Positions 43,056 through 51,606 of a stretch of DNA of 64,000 bases are shown here, one piece after another (positions within the stretch are counted from its first letter, which is position 1; each line of letters starts with the position of its first letter). Location of the stretch: positions 1-64,000 of the forward strand of contig DAZV01000055.1 of the NCBI GenBank assembly GCA_002083825.1, given 5' to 3'. The stretch comes from Candidatus Sericytochromatia bacterium S15B-MN24 CBMW_12 (lineage in GTDB: Bacteria; Cyanobacteriota; Sericytochromatia; S15B-MN24; UBA4093). The notes beneath the pieces are model-generated. The model was not told the origin of the DNA. It searched no databases and worked only from the letters and a program-made list of their open reading frames with translations. A program made the translations under genes and the position numbers.

Positions 43056-43838
43056 CTACCTTACCGCCGCTTCGACGTTCAGACTTCCGCGCAGCCTGGG
43101 AGAGAGGAAGCCCTTCAGCTTCTCCTCGACGATTTGAGGATTCTCACCGGCCTGGATGGCGAGGATTCCCGTCACCATCATCTCGCGCGACAGAATCTCC
43201 TCCTCGGATCGGCGCTTCAGCTTGGTCGCCAAGGGAAGCCAGAGCAGGTTCGCGGTCCAGACCCCATAGAGCGTGGCGACGAAGGCGACGGCGATCGCCG
43301 ATCCCAGCTTCGACGGCTCGCTGAGATTCCCCAGGACGTGAATCAACCCCATCACCGTTCCAATGATCCCCATGGTGGGCGCGTACCCCCCCATCGCCTC
43401 CAGGATCCCGAAGGACGCCGCATGCCGGCTCGCGATGAACGTCAGCTCCGTCTCCATGAGTTCCCGGACCGTGTGCGGATCGATGCCGTCAGCAACCATC
43501 TGCAACCCCTTGCGAAGGAAGTCGTCATCCGTCGTCGCAAGCTCCGACTCCAGCGCCAGCAGGCCCTCTCGCCGCGCCTTGTCCGCATACTGCGAGAGCT
43601 GGGGAATCAGCGCCGCCGCGTCGTAGGGACAGGGCGTGAACGTCAGGGCGATGAGCCGCGGCAGGTTGAGCACGTCCTTCAAGGGAAACGAGATGAATGT
43701 CGCCCCCAGGGTGCCGCCCACCACGATCAGAAAGGCCGTGTATTGCCAGAGGCTCGACAGGTGCCCGCCTTCCAGGAAGTTGGCCAGGATCATGACTCCC
43801 CAGCCCAGGAGCAAACCGATGAGCGTCGCGAACTCCAT
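43056..43838 (-). CDS. motA: Flagellar stator protein MotA
   Basis: A 260-residue proton/sodium-channel stator subunit with four transmembrane helices. The cytoplasmic loop motif is PKxxE-like (ALTFTPCPYDAAALIPQLSQYAD), and the conserved C-terminal helices are MGGYAPTMGIIGTVMGLIHVLGNLSEPSKLG and AVAFVATLYGVWTANLLWLP. Confidence 0.95.
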   Translation of the reverse strand: MEFATLIGLLLGWGVMILANFLEGGHLSSLWQYTAFLIVVGGTLGATFISFPLKDVLNLPRLIALTFTPCPYDAAALIPQLSQYADKARREGLLALESELATTDDDFLRKGLQMVADGIDPHTVRELMETELTFIASRHAASFGILEAMGGYAPTMGIIGTVMGLIHVLGNLSEPSKLGSAIAVAFVATLYGVWTANLLWLPLATKLKRRSEEEILSREMMVTGILAIQAGENPQIVEEKLKGFLSPRLRGSLNVEAAVR

Positions 43839-43841
43839 GTG

Positions 43842-44060
43842 CTATTCCCTCTCTTGCTCTCGGACCACGCTGCGCCAACCGGGATGGCAACGCTGCCGGT
43901 AATCGGCAATCAGATCCAGCAGCTCCGAGATCGACTCCTTGACCACGAAGCGATGCTCGTTCGTCAGGGAAACGATGGTGTCGGGCCGCTCCTCGATCGT
44001 CTCGATCAGATCGGCGTTGATCACCAACTGGGTCCCATTGAGCCGGGTCACCTTGATCAT
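43842..44060 (-). CDS. flbD: Flagellar protein FlbD/SwrD family
   Basis: A 72-residue FlbD-family protein starting MIKVTRLNGTQLVINADLIE, with the diagnostic ETIEERPDTIVSLTN. In Bacillus the homologue SwrD raises flagellar motor power. It precedes motA, as in clostridial operons. The C-terminus is slightly longer than usual. Confidence 0.95.
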   Translation of the reverse strand: MIKVTRLNGTQLVINADLIETIEERPDTIVSLTNEHRFVVKESISELLDLIADYRQRCHPGWRSVVREQERE

Positions 44061-44094
44061 CTATCAGCCTCTCTAGCCGCAATTTCCTGCGAAG

Positions 44095-44397
44095 TCACTT
44101 GCCCGAGCGCGGGTACGCCCGATCCACTCGTTGGACCCAGACCAGCACCTCCGCGACCACCGGGTAAAGCTCGGCGGGGATGTGCTCGCCAAGATCCAGG
44201 GCCGCGAGCGCCGATACCAGCGCCACATTCTCCTGGATCGCGATTCCCGCTTCCCGGGCCGTCTCGACGATCCGTTCCGCGACCAGGCCGGACCCCGTGG
44301 CCACGACCTGCGGAGCCTCGTCGACTCCTTCCTCGTACTTGAGGGCTACCGCCTTGCGGAGGGGCTTTCCCTGGGACTTCGCGTCGCTCATAGCCAA
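44095..44397 (-). CDS. flhX: FlhB-like C-terminal domain protein FlhX
   Basis: A 100-residue soluble protein matching only the cytoplasmic domain of FlhB (AVALKYEEGVDEAPQVVATGSGLVAERIVETAREAGIAI, then the LGEHIPAELYPVVAEVLVWV core). The autocleavage NPTH motif and membrane helices are absent; it begins just after the position where FlhB would be cleaved. Homologues (FlhX, Bacillus YlqH) can partly replace the FlhB C-terminal fragment. Overlaps the upstream FliK-like gene by 10 bp, as ylqG-ylqH pairs do. Confidence 0.88.
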   Translation of the reverse strand: MAMSDAKSQGKPLRKAVALKYEEGVDEAPQVVATGSGLVAERIVETAREAGIAIQENVALVSALAALDLGEHIPAELYPVVAEVLVWVQRVDRAYPRSGK

Positions 44398-45962
44398 ACA
44401 TCCACTTGGCGCAGCGAATCGACCGCCGTCGCAGCCTTGGGCACGATCCGCTTGACCCCCAGAACGTTCACCCGTAGCCCCGACGACTCCAGCGCCGCCC
44501 TCAACTCCGGAAGATGCTGAGCGAGCAATTCCGCGACCGCTTCTTCTTGGACGGCAACCTGACAGTTTAGCTGCTTTCGGCCCAGAAGTAAATCAACTTT
44601 CACCCGCTGAAGATGGGTGGTATCGAGGGTGACGACCACCCGGGTCTCTTCGGGCTCCCCAGCCTGGCGCTTTTTCCCCTCTTGGGCCTGGTACTGGACG
44701 CGAATTTCCCCGGATCCGCCACTCCACCAGAGCGGCACCGCCAGCGATCGATCCGCCGTCGGATGATGGGGATCCGCCGCGCTGGCGTTCATGAGTTGCC
44801 CGAAGCGAACCTCGCTCAGCGCCTCGCGAATCGGTTCGCCGCCCTCGCCGCCGCGCAGCGCCCGCGTGAGAACCGCCGTGACGGCCTCCTGTATTCTCGC
44901 AAGAGGCTCGGCTAGAGGCTCGGCGAGAGGCCGATTCGCCACGCTCGGCCGCGAGGGATCGGGCGTCGTCGGGGGGGGCTGACGGGGCGGAGCCTCCGCG
45001 CGATCCCCCTTTGGCACACTTCCCTGAGGTTCGTCCTGCTGGGCTTCACCCTGCGCAAGCGCTCCGGCGGGAGGCGGCTTTACGGCGTCCAGCAGGGCAA
45101 GCTCCTTCGCGATCCGCGCTTCCGGTGGCGTGAATGCCCGCATCAGCTTGACCAGATGATCGGCCGTTTCGGCAGCCTCTCCCTCCGGCAGCGCCAGTTC
45201 CATGAGCGCCTGACCAGCAGCCGGGGCGGACTCGAGCAGTTGCTTGGCAACCTCACCCAACCGCGCCCCCGGTGTCGACGCCGCGCTCAATCGACTCGAA
45301 ACCCAGGCCACCGACTCCTCCGAGACCGGAAGCCCCTTGGCGACCAGCAGCGCAGCCGCCTCCAGAATCTTGACGGGAACAGGCAGCTTGGCCGAAGCCG
45401 CGATCGTAACTCCCGACGGCATCGCCGCGCGGGATGAAACCGGCTCGCCCCCCTCCGGCTTGACGCCCTCCGGCACTGCCCCCGGCCGCCCCGAAAGCCG
45501 ATTCAGCGCGTCGCCAAGCTGGGTCATGGCCTCCCGGCTCACCGTGCCCGCATGACGCAAGAGCGCCCGCGCCATGGCCTGATGCTTGGGATCGGGGGGG
45601 AAGTTCATTTCTTCGAGCTTTTCGGCCAACCTCTCGGGCTTCAAGGGAGCCGCCGGCTCGTGGCGAATCTGAGCGATCCGCAACCTGACCGGCTCCGAGC
45701 TTCCCTCCGCAGGCGCCTCCACCACGGCCGTGAAAACATCGCCCGCCCGCAGCGGAACCTCGGTGCGGACCTTCGCCGCGCCCAGGTCCAGAAAGTCGAT
45801 CAGCGCGCTCTGATTGAGGATCTGCAAGACCCGCGCTTCGATCTTTCCGGCCTGAAGCAAGGCCTTGAGCAGATCCCCCGCGATCCCGTCCTTCCCGCCG
45901 GCGGGAAGAGCGACGACGGTTCCCGCTTGCGCGGTCCGCAGATTGGGATCGAGGGGAATCAT
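44388..45962 (-). CDS. Second FliK-like hook-length control protein
   Basis: A 524-residue protein. Its C-terminal ~90 residues match the Flg_hook/FliK domain (TTHLQRVKVDLLLGRKQLNCQVAVQEEAVAELLAQHLPEL). The rest is Ala/Pro/Glu-rich and probably extended, apart from a folded-looking first 110 residues. Gene pairing with flhX resembles Bacillus ylqG-ylqH. A separate canonical fliK lies at 48634, so this is a paralogue. It could tune the export-specificity switch. Its ATG at 45962 lies just after the flgE gene-end repeat. Confidence 0.82.
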   Translation of the reverse strand: MIPLDPNLRTAQAGTVVALPAGGKDGIAGDLLKALLQAGKIEARVLQILNQSALIDFLDLGAAKVRTEVPLRAGDVFTAVVEAPAEGSSEPVRLRIAQIRHEPAAPLKPERLAEKLEEMNFPPDPKHQAMARALLRHAGTVSREAMTQLGDALNRLSGRPGAVPEGVKPEGGEPVSSRAAMPSGVTIAASAKLPVPVKILEAAALLVAKGLPVSEESVAWVSSRLSAASTPGARLGEVAKQLLESAPAAGQALMELALPEGEAAETADHLVKLMRAFTPPEARIAKELALLDAVKPPPAGALAQGEAQQDEPQGSVPKGDRAEAPPRQPPPTTPDPSRPSVANRPLAEPLAEPLARIQEAVTAVLTRALRGGEGGEPIREALSEVRFGQLMNASAADPHHPTADRSLAVPLWWSGGSGEIRVQYQAQEGKKRQAGEPEETRVVVTLDTTHLQRVKVDLLLGRKQLNCQVAVQEEAVAELLAQHLPELRAALESSGLRVNVLGVKRIVPKAATAVDSLRQVDVWL

Positions 45963-45980
45963 GCCGGCCTACCTTTTTTC

Positions 45981-46017
45981 AACAGCCGCAGGCGCTTATC
46001 AACAGCCGCAGGCGCTA
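45981..46017 (-). repeat. Gene-end repeat, two short copies, supplies flgE stop
   Basis: On the minus strand, TAGCGCCTGCGGCTGTT (46017-46001) is followed by a second core with TAA changed to AAG at its front (45997-45981). The period is again 20 bp. The first TAG is the flgE stop codon. An A-run, not a T-run, follows on the transcript, so it is not a terminator. Confidence 0.9.
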
Positions 46018-47637
46018 ACGCTTGAGGCTCATCAGCTCCTGGAGAACTTCGTCGGAGGTCGAGATGATCCGGGAGTTCGACTGAAATCCCCGCTGGGCCA
46101 CGATCAAGTCCGAGAAGGTCTGCGCCAGATCCACGTTTGAGCCCTCGAGAGCGCCCGACTGCAAGGTGCCACGCCCGCCGTTGCCGGCGATACCCACCTG
46201 AGCCTCGCCCGAGTTGTTGCTTTGGACGTAGACGTTATCGCCCGCCGAAGCCATACCCGCGGGGTTGGTGAAGTTCGCGACGGCTACCTGGGCCAGGGTG
46301 CGGCTCCGTCCGTTGGTGAAGGTGCCCGTGACGGTTCCCGAGCTATCCAGCGAAACCCCGGAAAGCTCGCCCGCTGCGTAGCCGTTCTGGTCGGCCAGAA
46401 CCGCCGAGTTCGGGTTGGCGAACTGGGTGAAGCCCAGAGCCTGCCCCGGAGTGCCGACGTTGAGGTTGATCTGCATGGCGTCTGCGCCGAGATCCGGGCT
46501 CAAGGCCAGGCTCTCGAGGGAGTTGGAGGCCAGAATGCCCCGGGAATCGAAGGTCAGGCTGCCATCCAGGTAGATCGGAGAGGTCTGGCTGAACCCTCCC
46601 GCGTGCTCGAAGCGGGCGGTCCAGGTCGTGGTCGACTGCCTCGTGAAGAACATGGTTCCGCTGCGCTCGTTACCTAGCGAATCGAACATCTTGGTGGAAA
46701 TCCCGACCTCGTTCTGAACGGCGGGGGCCGTGGCGGCGACGGTCGTCGGATTGGCACGCTGCATGAGTTCCGAGGGATCGATGGCGAACTCGATGGGCTC
46801 GGCGCTGCCCGCTGCCGGCGTGAGGGTAATCATCGCGGGCGTGGGGGGCACGTAGGAGTCCAGAACGCCCGTCGTGGCATTGAAGTTGAGGGTTCCCAGC
46901 GGCTGGGCCGCGCCTCCCAGGCCGGTGCCCGGGGTGAAGGTGATGTTCCAGGTATTCGCGGCCGTCTTGGCGTAGCCGAGGGTCCCCTGCACGCTGTTGC
47001 CCAGGGAGTCCGTCATCGTGATGGTGGTACCGGCGGCGGCGGCGGCCGAGTTCAGGTTCCCCGTGGCCTTGTAGGTCGGAATCGCGGCATCCGAGCTCAT
47101 GTTCCCGCCAAAAACCAGCATGTCGCTGGCCTTGGGAGGAATCGACGTGCTCTTGGGGACCGTGATGGCCTCGGTGGGGCGCGAGGAGACGATCGTCGGA
47201 ACGCCTCCCACTTCGGTCGCATTCCAGCCCATCACCCGGAAGCCGTTGGAGGTCTTGACGAGGTTCCCCTGCTTGTCGAAGTCGAACTGCCCGTCACGGG
47301 TGTAGATGTTCTGGACGCCGTTGTTGAGGATGAAGAAGCCTTCGCCGCTGATGGCGAGGTCGGTGGCCTTGCCGGTGATCTGGAGGGCGCCCTGGCTCAT
47401 CTGGAGGTCGATCGAGCCGACCGTCATGCCGAGACCGATCTGGGAGGGATTGGTGCCTCCCAGGCCGCCGGAGGGTGCGGCCCCCCCGCGCATGGTCTGC
47501 GAGAACTGGTTCTGGAAGTTCACGCGCTGGCTCTTGTAGCCGACGGTGTTGACGTTCGAGATGTTGTTGCCCAGGACGTCGATCCGTACCTGGTGGTTGC
47601 GCAGGCCGGAGACGCCCGAGTTCAAAGCGCGAAGCAT
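46015..47637 (-). CDS. flgE: Flagellar hook protein FlgE
   Basis: A 540-residue hook subunit. The N-terminal helix MLRALNSGVSGLRNHQVRIDVLGNNISNVNTVGYK and the matching C-terminal helix (GALEGSNVDLAQTFSDLIVAQRGFQSNSRIIS) form the D0 coiled coil. The middle is beta-rich and Thr/Ala-rich. Start at 47637 follows GAGGAGG; an upstream in-frame start is rejected. It ends in LMSLKR, the normal family terminus, and the TAG belongs to a dispersed repeat. Confidence 0.96.
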   Translation of the reverse strand: MLRALNSGVSGLRNHQVRIDVLGNNISNVNTVGYKSQRVNFQNQFSQTMRGGAAPSGGLGGTNPSQIGLGMTVGSIDLQMSQGALQITGKATDLAISGEGFFILNNGVQNIYTRDGQFDFDKQGNLVKTSNGFRVMGWNATEVGGVPTIVSSRPTEAITVPKSTSIPPKASDMLVFGGNMSSDAAIPTYKATGNLNSAAAAAGTTITMTDSLGNSVQGTLGYAKTAANTWNITFTPGTGLGGAAQPLGTLNFNATTGVLDSYVPPTPAMITLTPAAGSAEPIEFAIDPSELMQRANPTTVAATAPAVQNEVGISTKMFDSLGNERSGTMFFTRQSTTTWTARFEHAGGFSQTSPIYLDGSLTFDSRGILASNSLESLALSPDLGADAMQINLNVGTPGQALGFTQFANPNSAVLADQNGYAAGELSGVSLDSSGTVTGTFTNGRSRTLAQVAVANFTNPAGMASAGDNVYVQSNNSGEAQVGIAGNGGRGTLQSGALEGSNVDLAQTFSDLIVAQRGFQSNSRIISTSDEVLQELMSLKR

Positions 47638-47734
47638 GAGACCTCCTCGTAAGTGATGCAGGGCCTGAACCATTCGGGTTCAGGGCGAGCTCTCCCGAGA
47701 AGGGTCCGAGCTTTTCCTGCGGGAGCGCGATACG

Positions 47735-48118
47735 TTAAGCGATGACCGCCGAGTCGATGTTGGTGAAGACGTTGTCCTTGAGGCTGGCCCCGTCGACCGC
47801 CGTGATGACCGTTCGGTTCTTGACCGAGACGATGACCGCGAGGTCGTCCATCAGCACGAGCGACTCCTTCGCTCCCTTGCTTGCCGCGCGATCCACGGCT
47901 TCCATGAGCTTGGCCATGCGAGCGGGGTCGAGGTCGATGCCCCGGCTCTTGAGCCGGGCCTGGGCATGAGCCGAGATCTTGATCTCCCGGCTTTTCGAAT
48001 CGAAGAAGTCTCCGAATGCCGGGCCGGTGGTCCGAGCGACCGAGCTTCCCGGCTTGGGGCCACCCGGTCCGACCGGGCCCATCGGTCCCGAGGGAAAACC
48101 AATGCCATCCAGCGACAT
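47735..48118 (-). CDS. Flagellar operon protein (flg_new family)
   Basis: A 127-residue protein. A Gly/Pro-rich N-terminus (GFPSGPMGPVGPGGP) precedes a conserved domain, ISAHAQARLKSRGIDLDPARM...KESLVLMDDLAVIVSVKNRTVITA. This matches the family found between flgD and flgE in firmicute-like operons (TIGR02530-type). Function unproven; probably a hook-assembly accessory. Start ATG lies 1 nt after the flgD stop. Confidence 0.85.
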   Translation of the reverse strand: MSLDGIGFPSGPMGPVGPGGPKPGSSVARTTGPAFGDFFDSKSREIKISAHAQARLKSRGIDLDPARMAKLMEAVDRAASKGAKESLVLMDDLAVIVSVKNRTVITAVDGASLKDNVFTNIDSAVIA

Positions 48119-48119
48119 G

Positions 48120-48563
48120 TCAGCCCTCCTGCTTTCCATCATCGGCAGGCTCTCCCTCGGCTTGAGGGGAGGCGACCTGATGAATCGTCGAGAGATCGTA
48201 GGCCTTACCGCCGACGATGACCTTGATGGCTCCTTCGACCCGGCGGACCTCGTCCACGGTACCGGCGAAGTGTTCGTCATCGGTGCGGATGGCGACTGTC
48301 TTTCCAAGGAGGGAAGAGGCCTGGGTGAGCTGGCTGAAGTCGGACATCGCCGCGAAGCTCTTGTTGAGGGCGCGCATCTCCTCGAGGGAGTTGAACTGCG
48401 CCATCTGCGCGATGAACTCCTTGTCCTCCATGGGCTTCATGGGGTCCTGGTAGCGCAGCTGCGCCACCAGGAGCTTCAGGAAGTCGGCCTTGTCGAGTTC
48501 TTGCGACTTGTTCGCGGCCGTGCTCGCCGAGCTGGTCGCGCTGCCAACGGGAGTGGTTTCCAT
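48120..48563 (-). CDS. flgD: Flagellar hook cap/scaffold protein FlgD
   Basis: A 147-residue FlgD with the conserved N-terminal region KADFLKLLVAQLRYQDPMKPMEDKEFIAQMAQFNSLEEM, the export and cap-forming part. It has only a short C-terminal beta domain (KTVAIRTDDEHFAGTVDEVRRVEGAIKVIVGGK), as in Bacillus FlgD. It caps the growing hook. Confidence 0.96.
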   Translation of the reverse strand: METTPVGSATSSASTAANKSQELDKADFLKLLVAQLRYQDPMKPMEDKEFIAQMAQFNSLEEMRALNKSFAAMSDFSQLTQASSLLGKTVAIRTDDEHFAGTVDEVRRVEGAIKVIVGGKAYDLSTIHQVASPQAEGEPADDGKQEG

Positions 48564-48633
48564 GATGTTTCCTCGCTATGCGGGCGGGCCCCGCGAATCG
48601 GTCAGTGACGGCCGAGCCCGCGCTAAAACGTGT

Positions 48634-50103
48634 TCAGGCCTGGGCGTCGAAACCCGAAACGGCGACCGCCTCGGCGGCGCTATCCGCCGCACCGTCGTCG
48701 ATTGCCCAGCCCTCCCAGCCGGTGTGGTGGGTGCTGCCGGGGTTTGGCTGACCCGAAGGATCCTTTTGGGGCGCCTGACCGAAGCCTTGGCGACCGAATT
48801 CGAAACCGGCAGAGGCCTGTTGCTGATCCCGGGGACCCTGGTTGTTCACGCTCACTTCCAGGCGATCGATCTTGATCCCCTGCTCCGCGAGGGTGGCCCG
48901 GAGCGCGGAGAGCTGGTTCTCGACGAGATCCCTCACGGATCCGTGTTCGACGCGGATGATGGCGCTCACCACGCCTTCATGAGCCTGAACCCGCACTTCC
49001 ATGCGGCCGAGATGCTCGGGATTGAGCTGGAGCCGAAGTTCCGCCGGACGATCCGGTTGTTTTTGAACCTGGGCGAAGGTTCGCAGGATCGCGTCCTTCA
49101 CCGGGATGGGTTCGGCCTTGAGGGTCGTCGATTCCGGCTTGATGGCGGACGCGTCGACGGTGGCCCTGACGGGCTCGCCGATCTCCCAGGGCTTGACGGC
49201 GGCCGCCGCGGGGGCTGGCTCGTCGACGACGGAAGCCGTCACCTGGTCGAGGTTTGCGGGCATCGGGCGGGATTCGGTTCTGGCCGAGGCGGGTCTCGTC
49301 TCGGTGCGAGGAGCACCGTCCAACGATTCCTTGAGGGACGTCAGCCCTTTCACGGCATGCAGGCTATCTAGGGAACTCGGAACGGTTTGGCGTGCGACCG
49401 GCTTGACCGGCACGGCAGGCTTGGCATCGGCAGGGGCCTCGGCCTCCTCGGCTTCGGGATCCGCTTCGTTCTTTGCTTCGGTTTTGGCGATCGCTTCCGG
49501 TTTCGCCTTGGCTTCGGCAAGCTGGGCCAAAGCCGACGCCAGAACCGGATCTTTGGCGGGAGTTCCTTCGCCTTTAAGGTGCGGCGCGGCGTCCGGAGTG
49601 AGACCCGGTGCAGCTCCGGCGTTCGGGGAGGCCTCGGTTTTCGGGGCGATCGGGGTCTCCGGGGCGGTCGCGGCTATCGGGGCGCCCTCGGTTTCCGAGG
49701 GTGCCGAACTTTCGGCGGAAGCTTGAGCGGTTCCCATCATGACCGCTTGGCTCGCGAGATCCGAAACGGCAGTCGGTTGAACGGCCTGTTGAGAAGCTGC
49801 TAGCTCGGCGGGCTGATCCTCGGCCTTCGGGGTTTCGGGGGATTGCGCCGTCTCCGGAGCCGTGGCTTCGGCATTCGGCTTGGATTTCGAGTTGGCCTCG
49901 AGCGAGGTCTCGGACTTGTTTTGGAGCTTGGCCTCGGCCGCTCCCTTGGACGTCGATCCGGGCTTGGACTTGGAAGCCGCCATGGTCAGGCGCTCTTCGA
50001 AGGATCGACCTTCGTTGCGACCTCCCACGCGGGGCATTTCCCGGGGCGCGTATCGAGTGTCCGGAGCGCTTGCGGTCATGGCCACCAGGGGGTTGGGGGA
50101 CAT
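48634..50103 (-). CDS. fliK: Flagellar hook-length control protein FliK
   Basis: A 489-residue molecular-ruler type protein. The long N-terminal part is Ala/Glu/Pro/Lys-rich, with many imperfect PETP/AKPEA-type repeats. The C-terminal Flg_hook domain has ELRLQLNPEHLGRMEVRVQAHEG and VENQLSALRATLAEQGIKIDRLEV. It ends in a Gln/Gly-rich tail. Start ATG 50103 follows AGGAGGA. Its place before flgD fits the canonical operon order. Confidence 0.93.
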   Translation of the reverse strand: MSPNPLVAMTASAPDTRYAPREMPRVGGRNEGRSFEERLTMAASKSKPGSTSKGAAEAKLQNKSETSLEANSKSKPNAEATAPETAQSPETPKAEDQPAELAASQQAVQPTAVSDLASQAVMMGTAQASAESSAPSETEGAPIAATAPETPIAPKTEASPNAGAAPGLTPDAAPHLKGEGTPAKDPVLASALAQLAEAKAKPEAIAKTEAKNEADPEAEEAEAPADAKPAVPVKPVARQTVPSSLDSLHAVKGLTSLKESLDGAPRTETRPASARTESRPMPANLDQVTASVVDEPAPAAAAVKPWEIGEPVRATVDASAIKPESTTLKAEPIPVKDAILRTFAQVQKQPDRPAELRLQLNPEHLGRMEVRVQAHEGVVSAIIRVEHGSVRDLVENQLSALRATLAEQGIKIDRLEVSVNNQGPRDQQQASAGFEFGRQGFGQAPQKDPSGQPNPGSTHHTGWEGWAIDDGAADSAAEAVAVSGFDAQA

Positions 50104-50179
50104 GGATTCCTCCTTGCTGGCGCTAGCTGACGCCACATCCCTGATCATCGACCGGGATCGGAGGAAGTTTAGCGCGAAT

Positions 50180-50470
50180 TCAAGGGCGGTTTCGGACCTG
50201 CAGGGTTTCGCGGAGCAGCATGCCGGCGGCGTCGAACTCCCGGATGATGGCGCGGCTCGCACGATCTTCGTCCATCGGGGCTCCCGTCTCGTCCACCAGC
50301 AGGCGTACGACCCGAGCGATGGGGACGATCTCGTCGGCCTCTTCCGGGGTGGGGACCATGACCCCGCCTCGCAGGTAGACCTCGCGGTTGGGGGCGGGGA
50401 CCTGCTCGAAGGGGATTCGTCGAAGAACCGTGTCGGTGTTGCCGTCCACGAACTCGATCACGTCAGGCAT
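50180..50470 (-). CDS. Small conserved-looking protein in flagellar operon
   Basis: A 96-residue acidic protein (MPDVIEFVDGNTDTVLRRIPFEQV...) with predicted beta strands and a C-terminal helix (RASRAIIREFDAAGMLLRETLQV). No transmembrane segment, signal peptide or known family. It starts 8 nt after the stop of the metallopeptidase gene and is probably co-transcribed between that gene and fliK. It could be its partner, chaperone or inhibitor; this is inference from position only. Confidence 0.65.
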   Translation of the reverse strand: MPDVIEFVDGNTDTVLRRIPFEQVPAPNREVYLRGGVMVPTPEEADEIVPIARVVRLLVDETGAPMDEDRASRAIIREFDAAGMLLRETLQVRNRP

Positions 50471-50477
50471 CCCGTAC

Positions 50478-51524
50478 CTACTTTCCATCCGGCGCGGCGG
50501 GCGGGGTCGGAGCGACCCCACCGACCGGGAAGCTGCCATCGAAAATGGCTTTCAGGATCTTGATCCGCTCGGGATACTTCGCCTCGAACTCCGGCAAGTT
50601 CGAGGAGACTGCCCGCGCATCCATGTAGTAGCGCCAGGTCTCGCTGAAATCCTCGTTGGAATTGCTCCCCGCGTAGTCGGAGACCTTGGCTCCATCTGCC
50701 CTCATGGCGTCTTCCCAGCCCGGAGGAATCATCTCCGCGTGACGAACCTGACTGGTCGAGTACTCATGGCCGAACAGATGCGCCATCTCGTGGTTGAACA
50801 CGCCCTCGTTGAGGTTTTGAGGGTTCTCGGCGAGGTTCCAGATCGTGATGTCGCCCCCGCCGGCCATGGCCGCCGAGGTAAAGGTCGGATTCCCGTAAAC
50901 CTCCGCCCAGTACGCGTCCTTGGGATTCGGCACGTTCGATAGCCCGAGCGTCTTGAGGCTGGACCGCAGATGCGGGGGAACCATCGAGTAGAACTCGACC
51001 ACCTTGACCAGCAGTTCCTTGGTATCGAGGCCCGCGGACACGGTCACCCCGATGGTGTCGGATCCCACGCTGAGTTGCATCGATTCCTTTGCCGCCGAAT
51101 CGGACGGGGACGCCTCGGAGGTCGTCTTGACGATCTTGACGGTGACCGTTTCGCCGCGCATGGTCACGAAGTCGGTGACCTCTCCCGTCAAGGCTCGCGC
51201 CATGGCGGCATCCTGAGCCACCATGGCCGGCGTCTTCGGCAAGGTGCGATCGGAGATCACTTTGAACCCCGAGGTCGTTTCGGTCTTCGTCTCCGGAGTC
51301 GTCTCAGGCTTCGTTTCCACCTTCGTCTCGGGCTTGGTCTCGGGCTTGGTCTCGGGCTTCACGCTCAATTTCAGCTGGTCGGGAAGCATGCCGGCGGGCA
51401 TGAAGTCCAGCGTCTCGAGTCCGGCCTCGAGGGCCGACTTGGGCAACCGATCGCCGAAGGGATTGAGACGAAAAGCCTCGTTTAGGCCTCCGGGCTGTGC
51501 GGAGAAATTGAGTCGAATGGTCAT
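50478..51524 (-). CDS. Predicted HExxH metallopeptidase in the flagellar operon
   Basis: A 348-residue protein not recognised as any flagellar component. It has no Sec signal: the N-terminus (MTIRLNFSAQPGGLNEAF) is polar and looks unstructured. Residues 57-83 are tetrapeptide repeats of the K-P/V/T-E-T type. The C-terminal half contains the zinc motif HEMAH (245-249) in NHEMAHLFGHEYS, followed 42 residues later by EDFSETW (Glu 291/295). This HExxH...E-x-F-x-E layout is that of gluzincins resembling the anthrax lethal-factor catalytic domain (ATLF-like). It occupies the slot between fliJ and fliK where motE/ylxF normally lies. The sequence suggests a protease exported by or acting on the flagellum; substrate and export are inference. 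Confidence 0.75.
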   Translation of the reverse strand: MTIRLNFSAQPGGLNEAFRLNPFGDRLPKSALEAGLETLDFMPAGMLPDQLKLSVKPETKPETKPETKVETKPETTPETKTETTSGFKVISDRTLPKTPAMVAQDAAMARALTGEVTDFVTMRGETVTVKIVKTTSEASPSDSAAKESMQLSVGSDTIGVTVSAGLDTKELLVKVVEFYSMVPPHLRSSLKTLGLSNVPNPKDAYWAEVYGNPTFTSAAMAGGGDITIWNLAENPQNLNEGVFNHEMAHLFGHEYSTSQVRHAEMIPPGWEDAMRADGAKVSDYAGSNSNEDFSETWRYYMDARAVSSNLPEFEAKYPERIKILKAIFDGSFPVGGVAPTPPAAPDGK

Positions 51525-51606
51525 GTTGCGATCCTCGATCGTGCGCTAACTAGCTTACTATACCCCGGTTGGCAGGCCTGCGACCCTCCGAGCGTCGGGA
51601 AGGTGG

